This document shows positions 17,398 through 27,507 of a stretch of 64,000 bases of DNA, one piece after another. The position numbers and the translations under genes were made by a program. The notes beneath the pieces were generated by a model that ran no database searches, had not been told where the DNA came from, and saw only the letters and a program-made list of their open reading frames with translations. Numbering within the stretch: position 1 is the first letter of the stretch; each line of letters begins with the position of its first letter. This DNA comes from Desertivirga brevis (lineage in GTDB: Bacteria > Bacteroidota > Bacteroidia > Sphingobacteriales > Sphingobacteriaceae), in the NCBI RefSeq assembly GCF_017355835.1, contig NZ_JAFEWF010000003.1:62001-126000 (forward strand). The letters run 5' to 3'.

Positions 17398-19665
17398 ATG
17401 GCTTTTGATTTGGAAATGATTAAAGCTGTTTATTCTCGTTTCGGCGATAGAGTAGAGGCAGCTAAAAAAGCAGTAGGTAAACCACTTACTTTGACTGAAA
17501 AGATCCTTTATTCCCACCTTTGGGATGGAAATGCCACCGAGGCATATCAAAGAGGTGCTTCGTATGTTGATTTTGCTCCTGACCGCGTTGCGATGCAGGA
17601 CGCTACAGCGCAGATGGCACTTTTACAGTTTATGCAAGCAGGAAGGCCACAGGTTGCTGTTCCGTCAACGGTTCACTGTGATCACCTGATTCAGGCAAAA
17701 ATTGGTGCCCATGAAGACTTGGAAATCGCAAATAGTACAAATAAAGAAGTATACGACTTCCTTTCCTCTGTTTCTAATAAATATGGTATCGGATTCTGGA
17801 AACCAGGTGCCGGGATTATCCACCAGGTTGTTCTCGAAAATTACGCCTTCCCGGGCGGTATGATGATCGGTACCGACTCTCATACTCCGAATGCTGGCGG
17901 TCTTGGTATGATTGCTATTGGTGTTGGTGGAGCTGATGCTTGTGATGTAATGGCCGGTTTTGCGTGGGAACTTAAATTTCCTAAACTGATCGGTGTTAAA
18001 TTAACAGGTAAACTTTCTGGCTGGGCTTCTGCTAAAGATGTTATTCTTAAAGTTGCTGGCATATTAACAGTGAAAGGTGGAACAGGTGCAATCGTTGAGT
18101 ACTTTGGAGAGGGAGCCCGCTCTATATCTGCAACTGGTAAAGCAACCATTTGTAACATGGGAGCAGAGATAGGAGCTACTACCTCAATTTTTGGTTATGA
18201 CGAAAAAGCTGAAAGCTATTTGCGTGGAACTAAAAGAGCTGATATTGCTGACCTTGCTAACGAGGTTAAAGATTACCTAACTGGAGATCCTGAGGTTTAT
18301 GCTGATCCTGAACAATACTTTGATCAGGTAATTGAAATTAACCTTTCTGAACTTGAGCCTCATATTAATGGACCTTTCACACCAGACTTGGCTTGGCCTC
18401 TTTCAAAATTTGGTGCTGCAGTTAAAGAGCATGGCTGGCCGGCAAAATTGGAAGTAGGTTTGATTGGTTCTTGCACAAACTCTTCTTATGAAGATATCAC
18501 TCGTGCCGCATCGCTGGCTAAACAGGCAATTGATAAAAATCTAAAGACTAAAGCAGAATATACCGTAACCCCAGGATCTGAATTGGTGCGTTATACGGTT
18601 GAACGGGATGGATATCTAAACACGTTCGCTCAAATTGGGGGTGTTGTCTTAGCTAATGCTTGTGGTCCTTGTATAGGTCAGTGGGCTCGTCATACGGATG
18701 ATCCTACTCGTAAAAACTCAATTATCACTTCATTTAATAGAAACTTTGCTAAACGAAATGATGGTAACCCTAATACTCACTCATTTGTAGCGTCTCCGGA
18801 AATAGTAACTGCTTTGGCCATTGCGGGTGATTTAACCTTCAACCCAATGACAGATACTTTAACCAACGAGGCAGGCGAACAAGTGAGATTGGACGAGCCC
18901 CAAGGTTTAGAAATGCCAATAAAAGGTTATGCTGTAGAAGATGCAGGATACCAGGCTCCGGCAGAAGATGGTAGCAAAGTGCAAGTACTTGTCGATGAGA
19001 AGTCAAGCCGTCTTCAAATTCTCGACGCTTTCCCTGCCTGGGAAGGAACCGACTTACACGGTCTTCGTCTCTTAATTAAGGCTAAAGGAAAATGTACTAC
19101 TGACCATATCTCTATGGCTGGCCCGTGGTTAAAATTCCGCGGTCACCTGGATAATATCTCTAACAATATGTTAATTGGGGCTATTAATTACTTCAATGAT
19201 ACTGCTGATTCTGTTAAAAACCAATTAAGCGGCGAGTATGGACCCGTTCCGGCTACTCAACGCGCTTATAAGGCTGCAGGTATCGGCACTGTTGTAGTTG
19301 GTGATGAAAATTATGGAGAAGGTTCATCCCGAGAACATGCTGCAATGGAGCCTCGCCATTTGGGTGTTAGAGCTATATTAGTAAAATCCTTTGCTCGTAT
19401 TCATGAAACTAACCTTAAGAAGCAAGGTATGTTAGCTATCACTTTTGCTGACGTTGCAGATTATAATAAGGTTCAGGAAGACGATACTATCGATATATTA
19501 GGATTAACAGAGTTTGCTCCAGCTAAGCAATTAAAAGTTGTTCTTCACCATGCTGATGGAACACAAGACACATTCGCTGTTAACCACACGTACAACGAGC
19601 AACAGATCGAGTGGTTTAAGGCAGGAGCTGCTTTAAATATCATAAGAGCAAAACAACAAGCATAA
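17398..19665 (+). CDS. acnA: Aconitate hydratase, mitochondrial-type AcnA
   Basis: 755 residues, the length of mitochondrial-type aconitases rather than the 890-residue E. coli AcnA. The Fe-S ligands are in [10 protein letters not shown] and [10 protein letters not shown]; the substrate-binding [11 protein letters not shown] and the C-terminal swivel [15 protein letters not shown] are present. It catalyses the same citrate-isocitrate step as the neighbouring AcnB, to which it is only distantly related in domain order. Having both side by side suggests division of labour by growth phase or oxidative state, as is known for E. coli acnA and acnB, although those are not adjacent. Confidence 0.96.
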   Translation: MAFDLEMIKAVYSRFGDRVEAAKKAVGKPLTLTEKILYSHLWDGNATEAYQRGASYVDFAPDRVAMQDATAQMALLQFMQAGRPQVAVPSTVHCDHLIQAKIGAHEDLEIANSTNKEVYDFLSSVSNKYGIGFWKPGAGIIHQVVLENYAFPGGMMIGTDSHTPNAGGLGMIAIGVGGADACDVMAGFAWELKFPKLIGVKLTGKLSGWASAKDVILKVAGILTVKGGTGAIVEYFGEGARSISATGKATICNMGAEIGATTSIFGYDEKAESYLRGTKRADIADLANEVKDYLTGDPEVYADPEQYFDQVIEINLSELEPHINGPFTPDLAWPLSKFGAAVKEHGWPAKLEVGLIGSCTNSSYEDITRAASLAKQAIDKNLKTKAEYTVTPGSELVRYTVERDGYLNTFAQIGGVVLANACGPCIGQWARHTDDPTRKNSIITSFNRNFAKRNDGNPNTHSFVASPEIVTALAIAGDLTFNPMTDTLTNEAGEQVRLDEPQGLEMPIKGYAVEDAGYQAPAEDGSKVQVLVDEKSSRLQILDAFPAWEGTDLHGLRLLIKAKGKCTTDHISMAGPWLKFRGHLDNISNNMLIGAINYFNDTADSVKNQLSGEYGPVPATQRAYKAAGIGTVVVGDENYGEGSSREHAAMEPRHLGVRAILVKSFARIHETNLKKQGMLAITFADVADYNKVQEDDTIDILGLTEFAPAKQLKVVLHHADGTQDTFAVNHTYNEQQIEWFKAGAALNIIRAKQQA

Positions 19666-19700
19666 TGATGTATTAAAATATTAAAAGGCTTATTCTTGTG

Positions 19701-19727
19701 AGCCCTGCATTTGCGGGGCTTTTTTTA
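19701..19727 (+). terminator. Terminator after acnA
   Basis: AGCCCTGC, ATTT and GCGGGGCT, then seven T residues. Confidence 0.88.
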
Positions 19728-19752
19728 TTATCGATTTATCGTATTACTTTTG
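19721..19752 (+). promoter_or_regulatory. Promoter of the DUF4833 gene
   Basis: TACTTTTG at 19745-19752 matches the -7 box, with a TTTT -33 element 20 bp upstream that lies in the T-run of the preceding terminator. The ATG is 29 bp downstream. Confidence 0.4.
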
Positions 19753-19780
19753 TACCTAAGTTTCAAATCGAAAGCACATA

Positions 19781-20362
19781 ATGACTCCCAACTTTAGCTG
19801 GTTGAATAAAAGGCTGTTAGGTTTTTTGTTCCTTTTTATCATATCCTTATCATCCGATATAATCGCTTCTGGAACTCCTGATGCGGAACCAGTTTTACCT
19901 GTACCAAAGGGAATAAAAAACGAGCTTTTTTATTTACAGCGCGACCCGAATAGGAACACAGTGATTTACGAACTAAACTTAAAAAATGGAACAGTCGATC
20001 AGGAAAAGCCTGTGAACGTCTATTGGATTAGGTATGAAGAGAAAGGGCAAAAGCAAGACCTTTCTTCTATGCAGCGAAGATTAGGTTACGGTTTGAATAG
20101 TAAGTATCTTGGGAAAGACAGGTATGAGCTGCGCTTCGTTTCTTACGACAAATTGCCTTTGTTATTAGCTAAGTCGGAGTCAGATAATAAGTATCATATT
20201 TACGCACGCATTAAGCAGAAACAGGCAATCTTAAATCGAATTTTCGTTCGGGTAACCTGGGGCACGCTGGGCTGGCCTAAAGTTCATTATGCCGAGCTCA
20301 TCGGAACCGATCCAAGCTCAGGTGAAGAAATAAGGGATCGTATCTATATAAAACAATCTTGA
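19781..20362 (+). CDS. DUF4833 domain-containing exported protein
   Basis: 193 residues. There is an N-terminal hydrophobic signal segment (about 13-30), then one domain of about 150 residues with NELFYLQRDPNRNTVIYELNL at its start and VNVYWIRYEEKG and YAELIG later, which I recognise as DUF4833, a family common in Bacteroidota with no known function. All-beta character is likely. It is a single gene with a promoter of its own; no operon partner is evident. Confidence 0.8.
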   Translation: MTPNFSWLNKRLLGFLFLFIISLSSDIIASGTPDAEPVLPVPKGIKNELFYLQRDPNRNTVIYELNLKNGTVDQEKPVNVYWIRYEEKGQKQDLSSMQRRLGYGLNSKYLGKDRYELRFVSYDKLPLLLAKSESDNKYHIYARIKQKQAILNRIFVRVTWGTLGWPKVHYAELIGTDPSSGEEIRDRIYIKQS

Positions 20363-20433
20363 TCCAATTTGTGCTTAAAAACACAAAAGTATTCGAGTCC
20401 TGTTCTAAATAACGGGACTTTTTATTTCAGGAT

Positions 20434-21219
20434 ATGAATAATTATGCTTTAATAACTGGCGGAAGTAAGGGAGTTGGAAAGTATTTAGCGATAGAACTGG
20501 CGAAAAGAGGTTATAATCTGATCCTTGTTGCTCGCTCGGCGACAGACTTACAGTTGTTGAAGCAAGAGTTAGAAGGCCAGCTACCCATTGAAGTGAAAAT
20601 TAAAGCTCTTGATCTCACAAAACATGAAAATATTTGTCAGCTTGGAGAGTGGATTAGATCCGGGGAATTTCCTGTATCAGTACTAGTCAATAATGCTGGA
20701 TTTGGACTCTACGGAGAATTTGAACATCAATCATTAGATGAAGTGGGAAGTATGCTTGATCTGAATGTAAAGTCCCTGGTAAGCTTAACACATCACTTGT
20801 TACCGGTGTTAAAGGGGCAGAAGAATGCGCATATCTTAAATGTTGCAAGTACTGCTGCTTTTCAGGCTATGCCTTTTATGGGTGTTTATGCTGCAAGCAA
20901 GGCTTTTGTTCTTTCCTTTAGCAGAGCATTGAGATACGAACTAAAACATAGTAAAATTAACGTTTCCTGTCTTTGTCCCGGTCCTGTAAGAACAGCCTTT
21001 TGGGATAGAGCGAAAGCTCCGTCTGTAGAATTAGTTGAAAGGATTAGTAAACAGCCGGAGGAAATAGCGAAAGTTGCTATCAAAGGACTGTTTGAAAGAA
21101 AGGCTGAAATCTTTGTAGGAGATATAAATAGGATAGGCGCCTTCTCAAATCGTTTACTGCCTAAAATGCTTGTTGAAACAGTAGCAGCGAAACTTTTTTC
21201 AAATAAAACTCCCAGATAG
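20434..21219 (+). CDS. Short-chain dehydrogenase/reductase
   Basis: 261 residues, a classical SDR. The TGGSKGVGK cofactor loop (about 8-16), NNAGFG (about 88), catalytic Ser in NVASTAAF and the YAASK catalytic pair are all present in order. NADP use is suggested by the Arg after the second strand (LVARS). The substrate is not predictable. The C-terminal part (FVGDINRIGAFSNRLLPK) is as in the DltE-like SDR group. It follows DUF4833 after 71 bp. Confidence 0.9.
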   Translation: MNNYALITGGSKGVGKYLAIELAKRGYNLILVARSATDLQLLKQELEGQLPIEVKIKALDLTKHENICQLGEWIRSGEFPVSVLVNNAGFGLYGEFEHQSLDEVGSMLDLNVKSLVSLTHHLLPVLKGQKNAHILNVASTAAFQAMPFMGVYAASKAFVLSFSRALRYELKHSKINVSCLCPGPVRTAFWDRAKAPSVELVERISKQPEEIAKVAIKGLFERKAEIFVGDINRIGAFSNRLLPKMLVETVAAKLFSNKTPR

Positions 21220-21252
21220 CAACTTATTAAGACCTGGCTTCAACTTACCACT

Positions 21253-21864
21253 CTAAGCTCCTTGTTTTTTCCACTTTATTGTACAACCAATTGCTTTAGT
21301 ATTTGCTATTTCAGGTTTCTTGCCTCGGGATAAAGCGTCAATAGCTGCTTCTACATATTTCACTTTGTTAGCCCGTGTCCCCTCAGTATCATCATCAATA
21401 GCGCCGATATATTCAACTATGTTACCTTTATTTGTTTTTTGAAGGATATAGACGTGAGGAGTCCTGCTAGCCCCAAATTGTTTTGTTACAATTTCATCAG
21501 TGTCAAAAAGATAGGGGAAGTTGAAAGACTTCTCTTTCGCCCGTTCCTGCATTTTTTCGAACGAATCTCCCGGTTGCGTTCCTGGGTCGTTGGGATTAAT
21601 TGCAATTACAGGATACCCCTTGGATGCATACTTCTGATTCAATTCCTTTATCCTTTCCTCATATGCAATAGCATAGGGACAGGTGTTGCACGTGAAAATA
21701 ACTATATATCCTTTTGCAGCTTTATAATCACTTAAAGAAACAAGTTTGCCATCAACGTTTTTAAGTTTAAAGTCTGAGGCTATGTCACCTGTTTTATAGC
21801 CGCTGGTTTGTGCCTTACCAATTAATCCGGTAATTAGCAGGCATAATAATAGTAAATTCTTCAT
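21253..21864 (-). CDS. Exported thioredoxin-fold (AhpC/TSA-like redoxin) protein
   Basis: 203 residues. A signal peptide ends GKAQ, then a redoxin fold: ASDFKLKNVDGKLVSLSDYK, then FTCNTCPYA with a CxxC pair (CNTC), and a cis-proline region (ASRTPHVYIL). Acts in the periplasm or at the outer leaflet, probably as a disulfide reductase or peroxidase-like protein. The next gene upstream on the same strand is a second thioredoxin-fold protein, 5 bp away, so they are one operon. Confidence 0.85.
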   Translation of the reverse strand: MKNLLLLCLLITGLIGKAQTSGYKTGDIASDFKLKNVDGKLVSLSDYKAAKGYIVIFTCNTCPYAIAYEERIKELNQKYASKGYPVIAINPNDPGTQPGDSFEKMQERAKEKSFNFPYLFDTDEIVTKQFGASRTPHVYILQKTNKGNIVEYIGAIDDDTEGTRANKVKYVEAAIDALSRGKKPEIANTKAIGCTIKWKKQGA

Positions 21865-21869
21865 ACGGT

Positions 21870-22349
21870 TTATTTCAACGATTTATATGTGTTTTCCAGT
21901 GTTTCGAAACTAAATTCCTGTTGGTAAAATTTTCGAATCCCCTTCCCCTTGCTTATAATTAAAGTAGCCGGTATAGCACCTTCCCAATCTTTACTGATCT
22001 GATTTATAAATTCCTGTTCATTCTTCTTTTCTGCAAGATAAACCTCACTCTTAAAATTCATTTTTTTAACCAGAGGCTTAACCCGGCTTTCCAATTGCGA
22101 CTTGAAATCAAGGCTAAGAAATATAACCTTAAGTGGAGCATTCTGATACTTGGCTTGCAATTGTTCGAAATAAGGCATTTCTGCGATACATGGGGCGCAC
22201 CACGTTGCCCAGAAGTTTATGATATACGTGGTGTCTCTCCCTAACTCAAACCTATTTGAAAGCTTTTCCATCTCCAGAAGCTTGACATCTTGGGCCTTTA
22301 GAAAGTGAGGTATTAATGCTAGAAAAATGCACGTTATAAACGTTTTCAT
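21870..22349 (-). CDS. TlpA/ResA-like thioredoxin-family protein
   Basis: 159 residues from the ATG at 22349. A longer frame starts 57 bases upstream, but its first 19 residues are charged and Cys/His-rich while the internal Met begins a clean signal peptide ending FLKAQ. FWATWCAPC holds the CxxC (CAPC) active site, and PATLIISKGKG the cis-proline region. This is a periplasmic thiol-disulfide oxidoreductase of the TlpA group, which reduces cytochrome c maturation or other exported substrates. It is followed 5 bp later by another redoxin. Confidence 0.85.
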   Translation of the reverse strand: MKTFITCIFLALIPHFLKAQDVKLLEMEKLSNRFELGRDTTYIINFWATWCAPCIAEMPYFEQLQAKYQNAPLKVIFLSLDFKSQLESRVKPLVKKMNFKSEVYLAEKKNEQEFINQISKDWEGAIPATLIISKGKGIRKFYQQEFSFETLENTYKSLK

Positions 22350-22390
22350 AGTGGCATCTTTACACCAAGATAAAGAAGTTTCATGACATA

Positions 22391-22424
22391 AAAAAATCCC
22401 GGGCATATGAATGTCCGGGATTCT
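22391..22424 (-). terminator. Terminator after sucD
   Basis: AATCCCGG, 12-base loop and CCGGGATT, with a run of A at the left side on the plus strand, which reads as a T-run on the minus strand. It ends the sucD transcript. Confidence 0.8.
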
Positions 22425-22445
22425 TTTATCTAAGAGCTTAAGTGA

Positions 22446-23327
22446 TTAAGCTAAAACTTTGCTAAGTTCTTCTGCCATTGCGGCGCCAATTTCGGCCGGA
22501 GACTCTACCACACGGATTCCACATTCAGCCATAATGCGCATTTTTGCAGCTGCTGTATCATCAGCACCACCCACGATTGCTCCTGCATGGCCCATACGGC
22601 GCCCCGGAGGCGCAGTCTGACCAGCAATGAAACCTACCACTGGTTTTGTGCCGTGTTCTTTGATCCAACGAGCAGCTTCAGCTTCCATTCCACCACCGAT
22701 CTCACCAATCATGATGATTCCTTTGGTCTCTGGATCATTCATTAATAATTTAACAGCTTCAACTGTCGGAGTTCCAATGATAGGGTCTCCACCAATACCA
22801 ATAGCTGTTGTAATTCCCAAACCTGCTTTAACAACCTGGTCAACGGCTTCGTAAGTTAAGGTTCCTGATTTTGACACAACACCTACGCTGCCTTTTTTGA
22901 AGATAAAGCCGGGCATGATACCTATTTTAGCTTCGTCTGCAGTGATAATACCAGGACAGTTAGGACCAATTAAACGGCAATCTTTGTCTTTAATATATTC
23001 TTTCACCTGAACCATGTCCTTGGTAGGAATACCTTCAGTGATACAAACGATAACTTTAATTCCAGCTTCAGCAGCTTCCATAATTGCATCAGCAGCAAAT
23101 GCAGGAGGTACAAATATAATAGATACATCAGCGCCTGTTTTTTCTACCGCGTCTTTAACGGTGTTGAATACTGGTCTGTCTAAATGGCTTTGTCCACCTT
23201 TTCCAGGGGTTACACCACCAACTACCTGTGTTCCATACTCAATCATTTGCGATGCATGATAAGTACCTTCGGTGCCGGTAAAACCCTGCACGATTACTTT
23301 TGAATCTTTATTTACTAATACACTCAT
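22446..23327 (-). CDS. sucD: Succinate-CoA ligase, ADP-forming, alpha subunit
   Basis: 293 residues from the ATG at 23327; an upstream ATG at 23372 would place the start before the -7 box at 23349-23356 (TAAGTTTG on the minus strand), so the shorter form is favoured. It binds CoA and carries the phosphohistidine: [15 protein letters not shown] is the CoA-binding loop and [17 protein letters not shown] holds the active-site His. It makes ATP and succinate from succinyl-CoA together with SucC, whose gene is not in this window. Confidence 0.95.
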   Translation of the reverse strand: MSVLVNKDSKVIVQGFTGTEGTYHASQMIEYGTQVVGGVTPGKGGQSHLDRPVFNTVKDAVEKTGADVSIIFVPPAFAADAIMEAAEAGIKVIVCITEGIPTKDMVQVKEYIKDKDCRLIGPNCPGIITADEAKIGIMPGFIFKKGSVGVVSKSGTLTYEAVDQVVKAGLGITTAIGIGGDPIIGTPTVEAVKLLMNDPETKGIIMIGEIGGGMEAEAARWIKEHGTKPVVGFIAGQTAPPGRRMGHAGAIVGGADDTAAAKMRIMAECGIRVVESPAEIGAAMAEELSKVLA

Positions 23328-23348
23328 TGATCGGTTTTTAAAGTTTTG

Positions 23349-23356
23349 CAAACTTA
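23349..23356 (-). promoter_or_regulatory. -7 box of sucD
   Basis: TAAGTTTG on the minus strand matches TAnnTTTG. No good -33 TTTG was found at 19-21 bp. The start codon lies 22 bp downstream, and this decides the start choice for sucD. Confidence 0.4.
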
Positions 23357-23473
23357 TAGATTTTTTTAACAAATACTTTTCATCACAAGCCTAAAAAAGT
23401 AAAAATATTGATGCTTAATAGGAGCAATTTTCACCAACTGTTAGTTATTACTCAAATGCAAGTGCTATTGGAG

Positions 23474-25255
23474 CTATTGTATGGACGTACTTCTCTTTTC
23501 AATGCCGGTAGAGTTAAACTGCAGATCGTAAAGACGTTTGTAGTGGCCGTTCTGCTTCAATAATTCCTGATGCGAGCCAATTTCCTTAATCTCTCCGTGG
23601 TCTAATACAATAATCTTATCTGCATTTTGAATGGTAGAAAGACGATGCGCAATAACAATAGAGGTCCTGCCCTTCATCAGTTTTTGGATAGTTTGCTGAA
23701 TCAGATATTCTGTTTCCGTATCCACGGAGGATGTAGCTTCATCCAGAACAAGGATCTTAGGATTATATACCATTGCCCGGATAAAGGAGATTAACTGAGC
23801 CTGTCCCGCCGAAAGGGTAGAGCCTCTTTCCATTACATTGTAATCATACCCTCCCGGCAGATTCCTTATAAAAGTATCTGCTCCGGCTTCTTTCGCCGCA
23901 GAGATGATCTGCTCCTCACTTATTTCCGGGTTGTTAAGGCTTATGTTATTTTTAATGGTATCGCTAAAAAGAAAAACATCTTGAATTACAGTTCCTATTT
24001 GACTTCGTAAAAATTGAAGATCAAAGTCGCGGATATCCACTCCATCTAACTTAATGCTGCCCTTATTAATTGCGTAAAAACGATTGAGAAGATTAATTAT
24101 CGAAGATTTACCCGCACCTGTCGCACCTACTAATGCAAGAGTTTCACCTGGATTTACTTCAAAGTTTATGCCTTTCAATACCCACTTCTCCTCGTTGTAG
24201 GCAAACCAAACGCCATCGAATTCTATCTTACCTCTCACTTCAGGAAGGCTTATTTTTCCTTTTGTATATTCTTCTTCATGAGTGTCCAATACTGAAAAAA
24301 TGCGTTCGGCCCCAACCATTCCCATTTGTAGCGTATTAAATTTGTCTGCAAGCTCTCTTATCGGACGAAACATCATATTGATATACATAATAAAGGCCAT
24401 CACCACTCCAGGAGAGATGTTATGTTCCAAAATAGATTTCGAGCCGAACCACACGAGCAAACCAATACTCATCGCCGAAATAATCTCTACCACTGGGTAG
24501 AAGATAGAGTAGTACCAATTAGACCTTATATGAGCATCCCTGTGCCTGGAGTTAATAATTTTAAATTTATACATCTCCTGATCTTCTTTGGCAAAGTATT
24601 GCGTGATATTCATTCCCGTAATATGCTCTTGTAAGAAAGTATTTAAATGGGATACTTGCGCCCGGACCTCCTGAAATGCAGATTTTATAGATTCCTTAAA
24701 AATATAGGTTGCGAGGATAAGAAGAGGCATAGGACAAAGAACTATTAAAGTAAGTTTCCAGTCCGTCCATGTCATAACTGCAATCAGGGCTACTAGTTGA
24801 AGAATATCGCCAATGATCATGATTAATCCTTCGGAAAAAATGTCTGCAATAGTTTCAAGGTCTGAAACACTTCGGGTTATTAATTGTCCGATCGGAGTTC
24901 TATCGAAATAATTTAAACGCAACCTGGAAATATGATTGAAAACATCTATTCGCAGGCCTTTTATTGTTGACTGTCCCAATTTATTGGTCAGGAAAGTGTG
25001 ATAATACTGAACTACCGTTTGAATAAGTAACAAGCCTAACATGAGGAAGGAAATCCTAATTAAACCGGGTTGATTATTATTTAGTATAAAATGATCTACA
25101 GTATACTGTATAAGAAACGGTCTGGTAGGAGACAGGGCGGCCAGGAGTATTGTAAGGGTTACAGATAAGGTAAAAATATTCTTATATGGACTAACATATC
25201 TAAATATGCGTTTAAGAAGACTGAAATCATATGCTTTACCAGTAACTTTTGCCAT
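23474..25255 (-). CDS. ABC transporter, fused permease and ATPase (MsbA/exporter type)
   Basis: 593 residues. The first 330 hold six membrane helices with an exporter fold; the ATPase has Walker A GATGAGKSS, a signature LSAGQAQLISF (Ala in place of the usual second Gly), Walker B ILVLDEATSSVD and the H-loop IAHRLSTI. A type IV exporter of lipids, drugs or peptides; no peptidase domain is fused. It is a half transporter that would work as a dimer, and it has no partner gene beside it. Confidence 0.93.
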   Translation of the reverse strand: MAKVTGKAYDFSLLKRIFRYVSPYKNIFTLSVTLTILLAALSPTRPFLIQYTVDHFILNNNQPGLIRISFLMLGLLLIQTVVQYYHTFLTNKLGQSTIKGLRIDVFNHISRLRLNYFDRTPIGQLITRSVSDLETIADIFSEGLIMIIGDILQLVALIAVMTWTDWKLTLIVLCPMPLLILATYIFKESIKSAFQEVRAQVSHLNTFLQEHITGMNITQYFAKEDQEMYKFKIINSRHRDAHIRSNWYYSIFYPVVEIISAMSIGLLVWFGSKSILEHNISPGVVMAFIMYINMMFRPIRELADKFNTLQMGMVGAERIFSVLDTHEEEYTKGKISLPEVRGKIEFDGVWFAYNEEKWVLKGINFEVNPGETLALVGATGAGKSSIINLLNRFYAINKGSIKLDGVDIRDFDLQFLRSQIGTVIQDVFLFSDTIKNNISLNNPEISEEQIISAAKEAGADTFIRNLPGGYDYNVMERGSTLSAGQAQLISFIRAMVYNPKILVLDEATSSVDTETEYLIQQTIQKLMKGRTSIVIAHRLSTIQNADKIIVLDHGEIKEIGSHQELLKQNGHYKRLYDLQFNSTGIEKRSTSIQ

Positions 25256-25471
25256 AACTTTAATTCTCGCGAAGTTAATGATATTGAAAAAAGCTAAGCT
25301 TTGTTTCTTTACAGAAAGAGTTAAATAAGCTTAATGTTGCATCTTTATGATCAAAGATTTATTGTAAATACTTTGAATCCTACTTAAGATGTAGGGTTTT
25401 TGTAAAAATTGAATAACCTCAACAAATGGAAGACAAATTAAGTACATTTGTGTAAGGGCTAACCAGATAAA

Positions 25472-25801
25472 ATGAACAGAGCTATAGTAAAGAAGCTTTC
25501 CAGTATCCTTTTTTTAACAATCTTCTTTTGCAAGATAGCCATCTCTATTGCTCCTCTTGTAGCTGTTCATTTCGATGTGAAATCTGTAAAGGCGGCAATA
25601 ACGCAGTTGGAAATGGAAGATACTCCTAAATCAATTGACATAAAAGGAATTGCTATTAAGGATTATCTTAATGTTTCACAGTATCATCACTTCATTGTTG
25701 ACCCTATTTTTCAATTAGATTTAAAATGTGGGAACTTTGATCATGATAAGCATGTTCGCCCTTTCTATCCTCCCGTTCCTACACCACCTCCAAATGCTTA
25801 A
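25472..25801 (+). CDS. Hypothetical small exported protein with Pro-rich tail
   Basis: 109 residues. A hydrophobic N-terminal segment (residues 11-32, ILFLTIFFCKIAISIAPLV) serves as signal or anchor. The rest is short and polar with several His and Asp residues (QYHHFIVD, CGNFDHDKH) and ends YPPVPTPPPNA. No family recognised. A TACATTTG -7 box lies at 25443-25450, 22 bp before the ATG. It is 92 bp upstream of a SulP transporter gene in the same direction, so a link is possible but unproven. Confidence 0.5.
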   Translation: MNRAIVKKLSSILFLTIFFCKIAISIAPLVAVHFDVKSVKAAITQLEMEDTPKSIDIKGIAIKDYLNVSQYHHFIVDPIFQLDLKCGNFDHDKHVRPFYPPVPTPPPNA

Positions 25802-25893
25802 TAGCTAATCGTCGTCTTTGGCGCTTACCACGTGAGCAATGCTTTTTTTAAGCCAATATTTATTTTATTTTTAATGATTTAACCTTTTGAAAT

Positions 25894-27507
25894 ATGGCGT
25901 CTCCGATTGAGCGTGCACAGTATAATTCAAAAAGCTTGTTTTCGCTTGCGAATTTTAAGAAAGATTTTCCAGCTAGTATAGTTGTGTTTTTGGTGGCTCT
26001 GCCACTGTGTTTGGGAATTGCCCTTGCCTCGGGAGCTCCGCTGTTTGCAGGGCTATTGACGGGTATTATTGGGGGAGTTGTGGTAGCTTCGGTTAGTGGA
26101 TCGCAACTTAGTGTCAGTGGTCCGGCAGCCGGATTGACGGTTATTGTTTTTGGTGCAATTACTAAGCTGGGAACTTATGAGACGTTCCTTTTAGCGATCC
26201 TTCTTGCGGGACTTATGCAGATTGCTCTTGGCGTCCTCAAAGCAGGTACTATAGCAAGCTATTTTCCATCCTCAGTGATTGAGGGAATGCTTGCTGCTAT
26301 CGGGATCATTCTTATTTTGAAACAAATCCCTCATGCAGTAGGCTATGATGCGGATTTCGAAGGAGATGAGAGTTTTAAAGGGCCTGATAATAATAATACT
26401 TTTTCTGTTATAACTGCTGCTTTAAGCAGGCTTAGTTATGGGGCAGTTATCATAAGTACTCTTTCTCTGGCAATCCTTATTTATTGGCCTAAAGTAAAAA
26501 AACTTGCCTCCGTCCCTGCTCCACTAATAGTCGTAGTGTTGGGTATTGTATTGAACTATGCATTCTCAGGTACTCAGTTTGAAATAAAAGCAGAGCATTT
26601 GGTTAAAATTCCTGTAGTTCAGTCTTTTAATGAATTTGTCGGACTCTTCCGCTCGCCTGATTTTAGTAAAATCACTAGTCCTGATGTATGGACAGTCGCT
26701 GGAACATTAGCTATAGTCGCAAGTCTCGAAACTCTTCTTAGCGTCGAGGCGGTTGACAAGATAGATCCATATAAACGTGTGTCTCCTACAAACCGTGAAT
26801 TACTAGCCCAGGGGATAGGTAACGTTACCAGCGGTCTTTTAGGGGGACTTCCCATGACGGCTGTAATCGTTCGTTCTTCTGCAAATGTTAATTCTGGTGC
26901 AAAAACCAAAATGAGTGCAATTATGCACGGAGCCTGGCTTCTTTTATCCCTTCTATTAATTCCGGGTTTGCTCAATAGTATTCCTTTATCATGTCTTGCC
27001 GCGATACTATTGATGACTGGTTATAAATTAGCTAAACTCGATCTATTCAAAAAGATGTGGAAGGAAGGTAAAACTCAATTTATACCATTTGTCGTTACGG
27101 TTCTTGCAGTTGTGTTCACCGACCTTCTAAAGGGAGTAGCAATTGGAATGCTTATAGGTGTTTTTTACATCCTTCGTAATAATCTTCGGAATCCATATTT
27201 TTATACAATTAGTACCAACGGAAATAAGAAGGTAATACAGATAAAATTGGCGGAGGAAGTGTCTTTCCTTAATAAGGCTGCTATCCAATACACCTTAAAT
27301 CATTTACCATCAGGCGTAGATGTGGTGATTGACGGAACTAATTCAAGATACATAGATTTAGACGTACTTGAAATTATTCATAACTTCCGCCATAATGCCT
27401 TCAGTCGTGGAATAATTGTGCAGCTTGTTAACATTAAACACAAATACGATGTACCTCAGTTGAAGGACTTAATATTTAAACCAGATAGCCTAAAAGATCA
27501 TGTCTAA
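25894..27507 (+). CDS. SulP-family anion transporter, probable bicarbonate uptake
   Basis: 537 residues with about 12 to 14 membrane spans. VSGSQLSVSGPAAGLTV (about 65-80) is the SulP signature and the C-terminus (about 440-537) is a STAS domain (VVIDGTNSRYIDLDVLEIIHNF). SulP proteins move sulfate, bicarbonate, chloride or dicarboxylates. The following gene is a beta-carbonic anhydrase whose ATG lies inside this gene (8-base overlap), which is the known arrangement for bicarbonate-type SulP proteins such as BicA and favours HCO3-. Confidence 0.92.
   Translation: MASPIERAQYNSKSLFSLANFKKDFPASIVVFLVALPLCLGIALASGAPLFAGLLTGIIGGVVVASVSGSQLSVSGPAAGLTVIVFGAITKLGTYETFLLAILLAGLMQIALGVLKAGTIASYFPSSVIEGMLAAIGIILILKQIPHAVGYDADFEGDESFKGPDNNNTFSVITAALSRLSYGAVIISTLSLAILIYWPKVKKLASVPAPLIVVVLGIVLNYAFSGTQFEIKAEHLVKIPVVQSFNEFVGLFRSPDFSKITSPDVWTVAGTLAIVASLETLLSVEAVDKIDPYKRVSPTNRELLAQGIGNVTSGLLGGLPMTAVIVRSSANVNSGAKTKMSAIMHGAWLLLSLLLIPGLLNSIPLSCLAAILLMTGYKLAKLDLFKKMWKEGKTQFIPFVVTVLAVVFTDLLKGVAIGMLIGVFYILRNNLRNPYFYTISTNGNKKVIQIKLAEEVSFLNKAAIQYTLNHLPSGVDVVIDGTNSRYIDLDVLEIIHNFRHNAFSRGIIVQLVNIKHKYDVPQLKDLIFKPDSLKDHV

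Noticed and set aside
22350..22406. Longer N-terminus of the TlpA-like protein
   Set aside because: The extension lies over the terminator stem of sucD and would disrupt the signal peptide.
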